64,000 nt of DNA, taken from CAZMVY01 sp964653435. Lineage in GTDB: Bacteria > Planctomycetota > Phycisphaerae > UBA1845 > PWPN01. The stretch is from contig CAZZFA010000018.1 in NCBI GenBank assembly GCA_964653435.1, positions 1-64,000 of the forward strand, written 5' to 3'. Positions 32,900 to 40,562 of the stretch are shown here, one piece after another (within the stretch, counting starts at the first letter, position 1; every line of letters starts with the position of its first letter). The position numbers were made by a program, and so were the translations under genes. Under the pieces are notes generated by a model. It saw only the letters and a list, made by a program, of their open reading frames with translations. It ran no database searches and was not told the DNA's origin.

Positions 32900-33841
32900 T
32901 CAGGCCTTCCAGTTCTCGCGATACCAGTCGATCGTCCGCGCCAGGCCCTCGTCGAACAGAACCGGCGGCTCGAAACCGATGAGTTGCCGGGCGAGACGGA
33001 TGTCCGCCAGCGAATCGCGAACGTCGCCCGGCCGGGCGGGGGCGTACAGGGGCTTGATGCTCGTGCCGAGGTATTCGTTGATGCGGGCGACGATCCGATT
33101 GATGCTCACCCGTTCCCCGCAGGCGATGTTGACGACCTCTCCGGAGGTCTTCTTCGCCTGGGCGGCCAGGAGATTCGCATGGACGACATTGGCCACGTGC
33201 GTGAAGTCGCGCGTCTGTTCGCCGTCGCCGTAGATCGTGGGGGGCTTGCCCGCCAGAATGGCCGTCACAAACGCCGGGATCGCGGCGGCGTACTGGCTCT
33301 TCGGATCCTGCCGCGGGCCGAACACGTTGAAGTATCGCAGCGAGAGCGTTTCCAGGCCGAAGCACTCATAGTATGCGCGGCAGTAGAACTCGCCCGCCAG
33401 TTTGTGCACGCCGTACGGGCTGAGCGGTTGCGGGAGGATCTCTTCATGCTTGGGCAGCGTGGGTGTGTCGCCGTACGCACTGCTGCTGGCGGCGTAGATC
33501 ACGCGCCGGCACTTCGCCAGCCGGGCCGCTTCCAGGATGTTGAACGTGCCGTCGACGTTCGACTGATGGGTCATCACGGGCTCTTCGACCGACCGCGGCA
33601 CGGACGGCACGGCGCCTTCGTGAAGGATGAACTCGATGTCCCGACAGGCCCGCCGGCAGTCGTCGAGGCTGCGAAGATCCCCTTCCATCAGATCGATCCT
33701 GCCCAGGAAGGGCGTCAGGTTCTCTCGCCGGCCCGTGCTGAAGTTGTCGAGCACACGGACGCGGTCTCCGCGCTCGAGCAGCGCGGCAACCAGGTGTGAC
33801 CCGATGAACCCCGCCCCACCGGTAACCAGGAAGTTCGCCAT
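32900..33841 (-). CDS. UDP-glucose 4-epimerase-type enzyme
   Basis: A 313-residue extended SDR. FLVTGGAGFIGSHLVAALL (residues 4-22) binds NAD, VIYAASSSAYGDTP supplies the Ser, and SPYGVHKLAGE the YxxxK pair. FGPRQDPKSQYAAAIPAFV and GDGEQTRDFTHVANVV match the WbpP/GalE group acting on UDP-hexoses or UDP-N-acetylhexosamines, but the exact sugar is open. It is the first gene of the glycan operon, with the UDP-xylose synthase-like gene two bases downstream. Start at 33841 has AAAGGA upstream. Confidence 0.9.
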   Translation of the reverse strand: MANFLVTGGAGFIGSHLVAALLERGDRVRVLDNFSTGRRENLTPFLGRIDLMEGDLRSLDDCRRACRDIEFILHEGAVPSVPRSVEEPVMTHQSNVDGTFNILEAARLAKCRRVIYAASSSAYGDTPTLPKHEEILPQPLSPYGVHKLAGEFYCRAYYECFGLETLSLRYFNVFGPRQDPKSQYAAAIPAFVTAILAGKPPTIYGDGEQTRDFTHVANVVHANLLAAQAKKTSGEVVNIACGERVSINRIVARINEYLGTSIKPLYAPARPGDVRDSLADIRLARQLIGFEPPVLFDEGLARTIDWYRENWKA

Positions 33842-33961
33842 CCGGGAAGTCCTTTCGTGGTACGGATTCGTTCCTATTCGCCCGGCGCGTTGGCGCCATT
33901 CGGCTCGGCAGTGTCGGCGATTCGTCCGCGTGCGTCAACTTCGCAGCCCGGCACGGCGGCC

Positions 33962-34714
33962 TCAGAGCAGGCCCAGCAGATGGCCGATGCGCTCGCGGTC
34001 ATGAAGCAGCCGCTCGACCTCGCGGATATCGGCGTCGCGGCCGCGTTTCGGCCACAACCCATCCCGCAGCAGACGCTCGGTTCCCTGCGTGCTCCACCAC
34101 GATTCCATGGCCGCGAAGCGTTCCGGCGGCCAGGGATCGGTGCCGTCGAAGACGACGCCGACCATCTGCGCGGTCGGGATGAGATACTGGCGGAGCCGCT
34201 CCCTCACAAACGCGCGGAACTCGTCCGTGCCGGCCTGGCCGAGGGCCAGCAGTTCGCTGACGCCGGCCGGCCGAAACCACTCCGTCCGCGCCATCGCGGC
34301 GCCGGCGACGCGATACGGCCTGCCCGAGCGGCTGCATTCGTCGACGAAGGCTACGGCCCAGGGCGTGGGACCGCAGAGGCGTGCAAGACTGGCGAGCATC
34401 ATAGCGGTCGACTCGCCGTCGGGTTGTTCCACGACGGCGCGTCGGATGGATTCGGCGGCCTGCTGATCGCCGAGCTTCATGGCGGCGTAGGCGGCGGCCT
34501 GGCGGACATCCGGGTCGGGGTCGGCGGTAATCAGGTTGCGGATCGCCGGGATGGCGGCGTAGCCCTCGCGGCCGCCAAGCTCACGAAGGGCGGCACGGCG
34601 GACCTGGGGGTTGGGACTCTTGAGGTTGTATACGCGGAGCCAAGTGGGGGCCTGTGTTGCGACGGTCGCGCCTCCGATCAGCAGCAGGGCGGCGACCACG
34701 ACGCGGGCGTACAT
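33962..34714 (-). CDS. HEAT-repeat protein with N-terminal membrane anchor
   Basis: A 250-residue protein. Residues 1-22 (MYARVVVAALLLIGGATVAT) form a signal or membrane anchor. HEAT-like repeats follow: PNPQVRRAALRELGG, YAAIPAIRNLITADPDPDVR and QAAAYAAMKLGDQQAAESIR. The rest is helical with no motif that I recognise. HEAT repeats bind proteins and the role is unknown. Start chosen at 34714 to place the anchor first. A TACAAT box lies 52 bases upstream. Confidence 0.72.
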   Translation of the reverse strand: MYARVVVAALLLIGGATVATQAPTWLRVYNLKSPNPQVRRAALRELGGREGYAAIPAIRNLITADPDPDVRQAAAYAAMKLGDQQAAESIRRAVVEQPDGESTAMMLASLARLCGPTPWAVAFVDECSRSGRPYRVAGAAMARTEWFRPAGVSELLALGQAGTDEFRAFVRERLRQYLIPTAQMVGVVFDGTDPWPPERFAAMESWWSTQGTERLLRDGLWPKRGRDADIREVERLLHDRERIGHLLGLL

Positions 34715-34765
34715 CGGCACACGGCGATCTGACGACTCCTTGTGTTCGGTCTGTTGCACGGCGGC

Positions 34766-34792
34766 ATTGTATCCGCCGCCGCGCGGCGTCAA
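34766..34792 (-). promoter_or_regulatory. Candidate promoter of the HEAT-repeat gene
   Basis: On the minus strand TTGACG (34787-34792), 15-base spacer, TACAAT (34766-34771). A TTGTTG at a spacing of 18 is an alternative -35. Confidence 0.4.
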
Positions 34793-34902
34793 CAACCGTG
34801 TTCGCGAGGAGACGGCGGGCCGGCGGTTCGGGAGTTCTTGCGGGTCCCGTCGATCACGGCACGGGTGTCGGTCATCGCGTGTGGCACGGGGGCCGATCCG
34901 AT

Positions 34903-35112
34903 TCAGGGCGCCTTGCGAAGGTCGTCCAGCAGCCGTTCGATCGTGAGAGCGATTCTGTCAGGGGTCTCGTACGTGTTGTCGGCGATCATCCTGCGGATCG
35001 CGGCGGTCTTCGGCTCGCCGGGCCCGGGGTACGGTTCCGCCGGATCCGTCGGGTGGTGTGCCTCGAGCCTCTGAAGCCATTTCGGTCGTCTTGTCCGTAA
35101 GACCGTTTCCAT
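34903..35112 (-). CDS. Small FlgM-like (anti-sigma-28 type) protein
   Basis: A 69-residue protein, METVLRTRRPKWLQRLEAHH at the start and IRRMIADNTYETPDRIALTI then ERLLDDLRKAP at the end. The helical C-terminal half has the pattern I-x(7)-G/N-T-Y-E-x-P-x-x-I-x-x-x-x-x-x-L found in FlgM-type proteins, which hold the flagellar sigma factor FliA. The Pro-rich middle would be the flexible part. The ATG at 35112 has a strong AGGAGG seven bases upstream. No flagellar gene adjoins it, so the FlgM call is tentative; a short unrelated helical protein is possible. Confidence 0.55.
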   Translation of the reverse strand: METVLRTRRPKWLQRLEAHHPTDPAEPYPGPGEPKTAAIRRMIADNTYETPDRIALTIERLLDDLRKAP

Positions 35113-35385
35113 CGCAGCACCTCCTGCGCCGCTTCGCCCGACCGGACCGCCTCCCGGCGGCTCTGCATGCAGTATCGTCCGGAACGGGCGGCGGGGCCCC
35201 CAGGTGAATACAGGGGTTTTGCAGTTTTCCCGGGGCCGGGTCATGGCAGGGACGGATCCGCCGCTGCACGACCGGTTCGGGACGCATGGGGGGCAGTTCG
35301 GGGAAGGGCTTGCCCGCATCGCGGACTTGGGCTAAAGGTGGATGAGGGTGTTTCGCGTCTGCAGAACCTGCGAAGGAGACATGTC

Positions 35386-35820
35386 ATGCCAGCACGAATC
35401 AGCAAGGTGGACGTCTGGGCAGGGGAGATCGCGGATCGGGCCGGCGGCCTCGCGGAGAAGCTCGAGGCCCTCGCGACGGCCGGGGCGAGCCTGGAGTTCG
35501 TGGTCGCCCGTCGGGCCCCGGACAGGCCGGGCACGGGTGTCGTCTTTCTGGCGCCGGTCAAGGGCGCCCGGCAGACGAAGGCGGCGGTGGCGGCCGGGCT
35601 GAGCAAGGCATCCAGCATGCACTCGCTGCGCCTCGAAGCTCCCGATAGACCGGGGCTGGGTGCTCGGATTACGCGGGCCGTGGCGGAGGCCGGCGTGAGC
35701 ATGCGCGGGCTTTCGGCTGCGGCACTGGGGCGACAATGCGTCGTGTATTTCGCTTTCGACAGCGAAGAAGATGCACGGAAGGCCGCCAAGGCGATCAAGA
35801 AAGCCTTGGGCGGAAAGTAG
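35386..35820 (+). CDS. Tandem ACT-domain protein
   Basis: A 144-residue protein of two ACT-like halves: DVWAGEIADRAGGLAEKLEA (residues 9-28) and MHSLRLEAPDRPGLGARITR (about 78-97), each a beta-alpha-beta start with the D-R-x-G-x-(L/G) turn. ACT domains bind amino acids and regulate enzymes; a stand-alone pair is likely a small sensor or regulator. ATG at 35386 follows AAGGAGA at seven bases; an ATG at 35381 is out of frame. The partner is not visible. Confidence 0.72.
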   Translation: MPARISKVDVWAGEIADRAGGLAEKLEALATAGASLEFVVARRAPDRPGTGVVFLAPVKGARQTKAAVAAGLSKASSMHSLRLEAPDRPGLGARITRAVAEAGVSMRGLSAAALGRQCVVYFAFDSEEDARKAAKAIKKALGGK

Positions 35821-36034
35821 GGCCCGGTGGTGTTGTTGCCCGTCCGGTGTCCGTACGCGGCTGCGTTGAACCGGATGCGGAAGCCCTTCGTGTTGTGTGT
35901 GTGTTCCATCCGCACGGCGGAGCCTGTGTGGCCGGAGGTTCTCGCTCCATGATTTCCGCCTCCGCTTCGAATGGGATTGCGCGCGGAGTCGCGCGAACGA
36001 CAATCCGGCGGGTGAGACGGGGTCCGATTCTGCG

Positions 36035-36063
36035 TTGTGTCCGGCAGGCCGCCCGGGTAGAAT
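36035..36063 (+). promoter_or_regulatory. Candidate promoter of the histone deacetylase-family gene
   Basis: TTGTGT (36035-36040), 17-base spacer, TAGAAT (36058-36063), 33 bases before the start at 36096. Confidence 0.45.
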
Positions 36064-36095
36064 AAGCGGGGTCGGCAGATCCCGGCGAGTGTCTT

Positions 36096-37151
36096 ATGCG
36101 GCGGACCGGAGTAGTATGGGACGAGCGATTTCTCCTGCACGATACCGGTCCGGGTCATCCCGAGAGAGCCGCCCGCCTTCGCGCGATCCTCGACGGCCTG
36201 TCCAGGTCTGACGTAAACGATCACATAACTCGCATCCCGGGCGAGCCGGTGGATACGGAATGGATCGCGGAAGTCCACGACGTGGAGTACATCGATCGCG
36301 TCCGCGAGGCCTGTGAGCGGGGCGAGGGATGGATCGATGTCCGGGAAACCACCATTTGCCGCGAGAGCTACGAGATCGCCTGCCTGGCGGCAGGGGGGTG
36401 CCTCTCGGCCGTCGATGCGGTGATGGCGGGCCGGCTCGACAACGCGTACTGTCCCGTGCGCCCCCCGGGTCATCACGCCGAGCGCAACCGGGCGATGGGC
36501 TTCTGCCTGTTCAACAATGCCGCTATCGCCGCCTGCTACCTTCGGAAACGGCACGGTCTGCAGCGGATTCTGATCCTCGATTGGGACGTTCATCACGGAA
36601 ACGGCACCCAGCACACGTTCGAGGCCGATCCCGGGGTGTTCTTCTGCAGTATTCACGAGGACCCGCGCTATCGTTTCCCCGGCACGGGCTGGGCGTATGA
36701 AACCGGCTCGGGTCCCGGCCTCGGCACGACGCTCAACCTGCCGATGCTGCCGCACGCGACGGACAGCGACGTTCGGTCGGCTTACGAGGAGTCCTTCGTT
36801 CCTGCGGCCCGCGCGTTTGCACCGGAGTTCATTCTTGCCTCGGTGGGCTTCGACGCCCACGTGGACGATCCCCTTGCCACCCTGGACCTGACCGACGCCG
36901 GCTTCGAATGGCTCATCCGCCGTACGCTGGCCCTGGCAGACGAGCTTTGCGGCGGCCGCCTCGTCACCATCCTCGAAGGCGGCTACAACCTCGACGTTCT
37001 GGGCGCCGGTTCGGTCACGCACGTCCGGGCGCTGCTCGGGTTGCACGCCGACGGGGCGTCGGACGGGATGGCGGCGCCGGCGGAGGAGTCGATCAGCGAG
37101 CTTCGCCGCGCCGCGGGGCGGGCGGACGGCGATGTCCTCTTCTGGTGGTGA
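36096..37151 (+). CDS. Histone deacetylase-family (AcuC/HDAC-like) hydrolase
   Basis: A 351-residue zinc amidohydrolase. HPERAARLRAI (residues 21-31), RPPGHHAERNRAMGFCLFNN (near 123-142), ILDWDVHHGNGTQ (His-Asp zinc region, near 158-170) and ASVGFDAHVDDPL (second zinc Asp) are the full active-site set of the class. The family deacetylates acetyl-lysine, polyamines or small amides. In bacteria it acts on acetoin metabolism enzymes or acetylpolyamines. No gene around it reveals the substrate. The CoA-binding gene follows 40 bases later on the same strand. Confidence 0.9.
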   Translation: MRRTGVVWDERFLLHDTGPGHPERAARLRAILDGLSRSDVNDHITRIPGEPVDTEWIAEVHDVEYIDRVREACERGEGWIDVRETTICRESYEIACLAAGGCLSAVDAVMAGRLDNAYCPVRPPGHHAERNRAMGFCLFNNAAIAACYLRKRHGLQRILILDWDVHHGNGTQHTFEADPGVFFCSIHEDPRYRFPGTGWAYETGSGPGLGTTLNLPMLPHATDSDVRSAYEESFVPAARAFAPEFILASVGFDAHVDDPLATLDLTDAGFEWLIRRTLALADELCGGRLVTILEGGYNLDVLGAGSVTHVRALLGLHADGASDGMAAPAEESISELRRAAGRADGDVLFWW

Positions 37152-37191
37152 TACGCCGTCCGTGCGCGGCGGGGAGATGGGGAGGCGGAGC

Positions 37192-37566
37192 ATGTCGGGC
37201 GGAGTGGTGGCGGTAATCGGTGCTTCATCGGATCGCAGAAAGTACGGCAACAAGGCCGTGCGCGCGTACAAGCGTCAAGGCTGGAAGGTGTACCCCGTGC
37301 ATCCCACGGCCCGGGAGATCGAGGGACTGCCGGCGGTTCGGTCGATCGCGGAGATTCGTGAGCACGTGCATCGCGCGACGCTTTACCTGCCGCCCTCTGC
37401 GGGCATGGCGGTCCTGGAGGACATCGCCGGCAAGGGCGTGGATGAGTTCTTCGTGAATCCGGGCGCCGAGAGCGAGGAGCTGCTCGCACGTGCCCGATCC
37501 CTCGGCCTCAATCCAATCGTGGCGTGCAGCATCCTGGATATCGGGCTGGCCCCGGGCGAACTGTAG
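37192..37566 (+). CDS. CoA-binding (Rossmann) domain protein
   Basis: A 124-residue single CoA_binding domain: VVAVIGASSDRRKYGNKAVR (residues 5-24) is the G-x-S nucleotide loop, GWKVYPVHPTAREIEGLPAV the second strand, and VDEFFVNPGAESEELLARAR the region close to the ligand. Such stand-alone proteins bind CoA or a related nucleotide and have no assigned function. ATG at 37192 has GGAGGCGGAGC upstream. It probably shares a transcript with the HDAC-family gene. Confidence 0.8.
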   Translation: MSGGVVAVIGASSDRRKYGNKAVRAYKRQGWKVYPVHPTAREIEGLPAVRSIAEIREHVHRATLYLPPSAGMAVLEDIAGKGVDEFFVNPGAESEELLARARSLGLNPIVACSILDIGLAPGEL

Positions 37567-37704
37567 CCCGCGGGCGGGCTCGGTGGGGCGGGCGTCGGCT
37601 GCCGCTGAATCCCCCCCGGGTCAATGCAACCGACGTATCCGATCTCGCGTATAACACGCCGGAGAACCGTTGCCGCCGTTCCCCGCCGTTGCAGGAGACA
37701 CGCC

Positions 37705-38439
37705 ATGAGGAGACCGATCATTGCAGGTTGTGTTTGCGCGCCGGCATTGCTGATCCTTTGCTCGGCCGTTTGGGCCGAGCCGCCCAGCCCGCCCCCGCCG
37801 CCACCGCCTGTTCCCCGGCCGGCCGGTATTCGAGGCGAGCCGAAGCCCGCAGACGCGTCGCAATCGACGCGAGTCCGTCTGGACATCTTCACCGTACAAC
37901 TTTCCCCCGAGCAGGGCGTGGACTTCTCGTTGGACGCCGTCAGGCCGGGCGCATCGAGCACGAAGGAGCTGCTGTTCGAACTTGGCAAGCAGGGCAAGGC
38001 GGCCCTGTCATACCGGTTCGATGAGCGAATCGACCTCACGCAACAGACCCGCCTGACGACGGGCGAGCGGGTTCCGATTACGCAAAGCGTCAGCGTCGGG
38101 TCGGGCGGCAAGACCTCGCCGTCGGTGTCCTACGAGAAGGTCGGCTGCATCGTGGACCTGAAAGGCCGCTGGGAGGCCTCGCCCGGCGCGAAGCCGATCG
38201 CGCAGGTGTCTTTGCGGCTCAACATCTCGGACGTGAGTTCCTCGAGCATCACGGTTGCCGACGAGCTGCGGTTGCCGATGTTCTCCGAGCTGAGCATCGA
38301 TCGGGATCTCTGGGCCCGCAGCGGCGAGCCGCTTCTTACGGCCGTGGTCCGCGCCCGCAAGTCTCCGAAGAATGAGGTCGAGGGCTACTCCGCCTGCGTC
38401 GTGCGGCTGCAGTTGGACCGGCTCGAGGCAAAGGACTGA
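37705..38439 (+). CDS. Secreted protein with a secretin-like domain, unknown function
   Basis: A 244-residue exported protein: a signal peptide ending near AVWAEPPS, then a proline run and a C-terminal region of about 180 residues. VRLDIFTVQLSPEQGVDF, the LTTGERVPITQSVSVGSGGK block and SYEKVGCIVDLKGRW resemble the C-terminal secretin (type II/III) module, where a strand after G-x-x-(V/L/I)-P is followed by a 'vG..l.v.p.v' pattern. It is much shorter than a true secretin and lacks N0/N1 domains, so it is at best a partial or solitary module. GGAGA precedes the ATG at 37705. Confidence 0.6.
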   Translation: MRRPIIAGCVCAPALLILCSAVWAEPPSPPPPPPPVPRPAGIRGEPKPADASQSTRVRLDIFTVQLSPEQGVDFSLDAVRPGASSTKELLFELGKQGKAALSYRFDERIDLTQQTRLTTGERVPITQSVSVGSGGKTSPSVSYEKVGCIVDLKGRWEASPGAKPIAQVSLRLNISDVSSSSITVADELRLPMFSELSIDRDLWARSGEPLLTAVVRARKSPKNEVEGYSACVVRLQLDRLEAKD

Positions 38440-38482
38440 CGGACGGCTTCGACTCGTCTGGAGGCGGCAGGCGGTACGTTGC

Positions 38483-40327
38483 TCAGGGCCGGCTCGTGGG
38501 CGCGGGCACCCAGTCCGCCGCCACGGGCCGGCTTTCGTCCACGTCGCGCAGCTCGATGTTGTTGTACTTCAGCAGCGTGCCTTTCTTCTGCTCGAGGGTG
38601 GCGATGGACACGTTGTAATTGGCCAGCGTGTTGGCCAGACTGTCGCGGGCCGACGCGAGGGATTCCGTGGCGTTGAGCTCGACTTCGAGGTTCGCCGGAT
38701 CCTTGGCAAGCTGCCGGGCGATCGTGGCGCGGAGCTGGTCCTCGCTGGCCTGCGCGGAACGCAGCGTGGAGGGGATCTGTTCGTAGGCCACGCGGACGTC
38801 GCGGATGGCCCGGTGGACCTCGTTGATGATCTGTTCGATCTGCGCCCGCTGCTGGGCGATCGCCTGGGCCTGCTGCAGCCGCGCCCGTCGGACGGCCGCT
38901 TCCGGGCCCCGGTTGCCGATCGGCCACTCGAACTCGATCCCGACGTAGTACTCGTTGTAGTCGTTTCGGGCGAGCTGCCGGAAGGCGTTGTTCAGATTGC
39001 TGCCGAGCCCGTCGACGAAGAAGCGGAACAACACGTCGAACCGCGGCAGGGCCTGGTTCTTGGCGGCGCCGATGGCGACGCGTGCCTTCTCGATCTGCAG
39101 CGCGGCCTGTTTGAGCTCCGGCCGGAAGTCGAGGGCCGCCTGCACCTCGCCCAGGCGGTCCAGCAGGACGGGCTCGAGCGTGAAATCATCGGTGGGGACG
39201 ATTTCCACGTCCACGGCCATGTTCAGGTCCGGATCGTTCATCAGCGCCTTGAGCGTGTCCTCCGCGTTGCGGACATTCGCCTTGCGCGAGACGAATTCGG
39301 CCTCGCGCAGCTCCAGGCGGCTGCGGATCTGCCCGAGCTGGATCAGGTACGTGTCGAAGCCCTTGCGGTTTTCCACGATGTTGTAGATGGTATCGAACGC
39401 GGCCAGGAGCCTCGCCGAGATGACCACGGCGGCGCGGGCCTGTTTGAGCTGCCAGTACGCGCGTTCGACGTTGAGCAGCGTCTCCTGCAGATTGCGGCTG
39501 AATTCCTGGAGGCTGATCCGCCGGTCGAGTTTGCTGAGTTCGATCTGGGAGCGGTTGTAGTCCAGCCCGAAGCCCCGCAGGAACGGCTGCCGCATCTCGA
39601 AGATGAGCTGGTTGAAGTACGCCGGGTTCAACGTCTGAAACACGAGGTCCGTGTACGTGCGCGTGGCGGCGTAGCTGGCCTGAACCTGCGTGCCCGTGGA
39701 GAGGAGCTTGCGGACCCCCGTATTGAAGACGCGCGTGTCGCTGAAGGTGCCCTGCAGTTGCGAGCTGCTGGGCCGGTCCTGGTTGTTGTAGTTCCAGTTG
39801 AGGAAGTATACGGCGTCGAACTGGGCCTCCGCCTCCACGACGCGTGTGGTCTCGATGGCCGGGTTGTATCCGCTCGCGCGCACGGCATAGCTGTTTCGCA
39901 GCGTGGCATGGATGCAGTCCTTCAGCGAGAGCCGCACCTGCCGCGGGAGTCGGTTGCTCTCAATGCGCCGCGCCCGGTTCTCGTAAAGGGCTTTCCACTG
40001 GGGCTGCGTCGTGGCGATGATCCGGGGCAGCCGCTCCAGCTCCTCTTCCGGGTCGGGGATCTGGTCGGTGATCGCCTGGCGGCTTGCCTTCAGGTCCGGC
40101 GGGGCCGCAACGGCGGGGCCGACGGGCTCCGTAGGTTCCGGGCCGTCGATCCTGGGCATGTCCTGCGGATCCTGGACCAGTCGGGGGCCGTAGACCCGCG
40201 GGGCCTGCGACGGGCCCGCGGCGACGTTGTCCGCCTGCCGCGCCGGCGCCTGGCAGCCGGCCGCGACGAGCAGACAGATCGCGAGACTCGTACGTTTGAC
40301 CGCTAGCGAGACATGGAATCGGCGCAT
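38483..40327 (-). CDS. TolC-family outer-membrane efflux lipoprotein
   Basis: A 614-residue outer-membrane channel protein. The signal ends in LLVAAGC, a lipobox, so it should be lipidated. It has the repeated OEP domain, long alpha-helical barrels and beta-strand pairs: DCIHATLRNSYAVRASGYNP (near 130), RISLQEFSRNLQETLLNVER, and a second half with DFRPELKQAALQIEKARVA and DSLANTLANYNVSIATLEQK. At 614 residues it exceeds the usual 450-500 because of an N-terminal 100-residue extension. It faces away from the secretin-like gene (convergent). It may serve the RND pump at 6872-11312. Confidence 0.88.
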   Translation of the reverse strand: MRRFHVSLAVKRTSLAICLLVAAGCQAPARQADNVAAGPSQAPRVYGPRLVQDPQDMPRIDGPEPTEPVGPAVAAPPDLKASRQAITDQIPDPEEELERLPRIIATTQPQWKALYENRARRIESNRLPRQVRLSLKDCIHATLRNSYAVRASGYNPAIETTRVVEAEAQFDAVYFLNWNYNNQDRPSSSQLQGTFSDTRVFNTGVRKLLSTGTQVQASYAATRTYTDLVFQTLNPAYFNQLIFEMRQPFLRGFGLDYNRSQIELSKLDRRISLQEFSRNLQETLLNVERAYWQLKQARAAVVISARLLAAFDTIYNIVENRKGFDTYLIQLGQIRSRLELREAEFVSRKANVRNAEDTLKALMNDPDLNMAVDVEIVPTDDFTLEPVLLDRLGEVQAALDFRPELKQAALQIEKARVAIGAAKNQALPRFDVLFRFFVDGLGSNLNNAFRQLARNDYNEYYVGIEFEWPIGNRGPEAAVRRARLQQAQAIAQQRAQIEQIINEVHRAIRDVRVAYEQIPSTLRSAQASEDQLRATIARQLAKDPANLEVELNATESLASARDSLANTLANYNVSIATLEQKKGTLLKYNNIELRDVDESRPVAADWVPAPTSRP

Positions 40328-40492
40328 CAGGACTCCTCGGTAGGCGCTCCGCAGCCGTCATGACCGCTCTTCGACAGCCGTCCTCGCCTGGGACCGCGGT
40401 AAACCGGAGATTGTATGACCGGGCGCCGGGCTGTCAATCACGTCGTCGCCCGGTTTCTCGCCGCGTGGCCCGCTTCGCGCTGTGCGCTGGTG

Positions 40493-40521
40493 TTGGCCGC
40501 CGTGTCTCATTCGGCTAACAT
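40493..40521 (+). promoter_or_regulatory. Candidate promoter of the phosphohexomutase gene
   Basis: TTGGCC (40493-40498), 17-base spacer, TAACAT (40516-40521), about 42 bases before the GTG at 40563. Confidence 0.35.
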
Positions 40522-40562
40522 AGTCCGCCCGCCCGTTTCAGAGGGGCGGGTAAGGCGGATCG

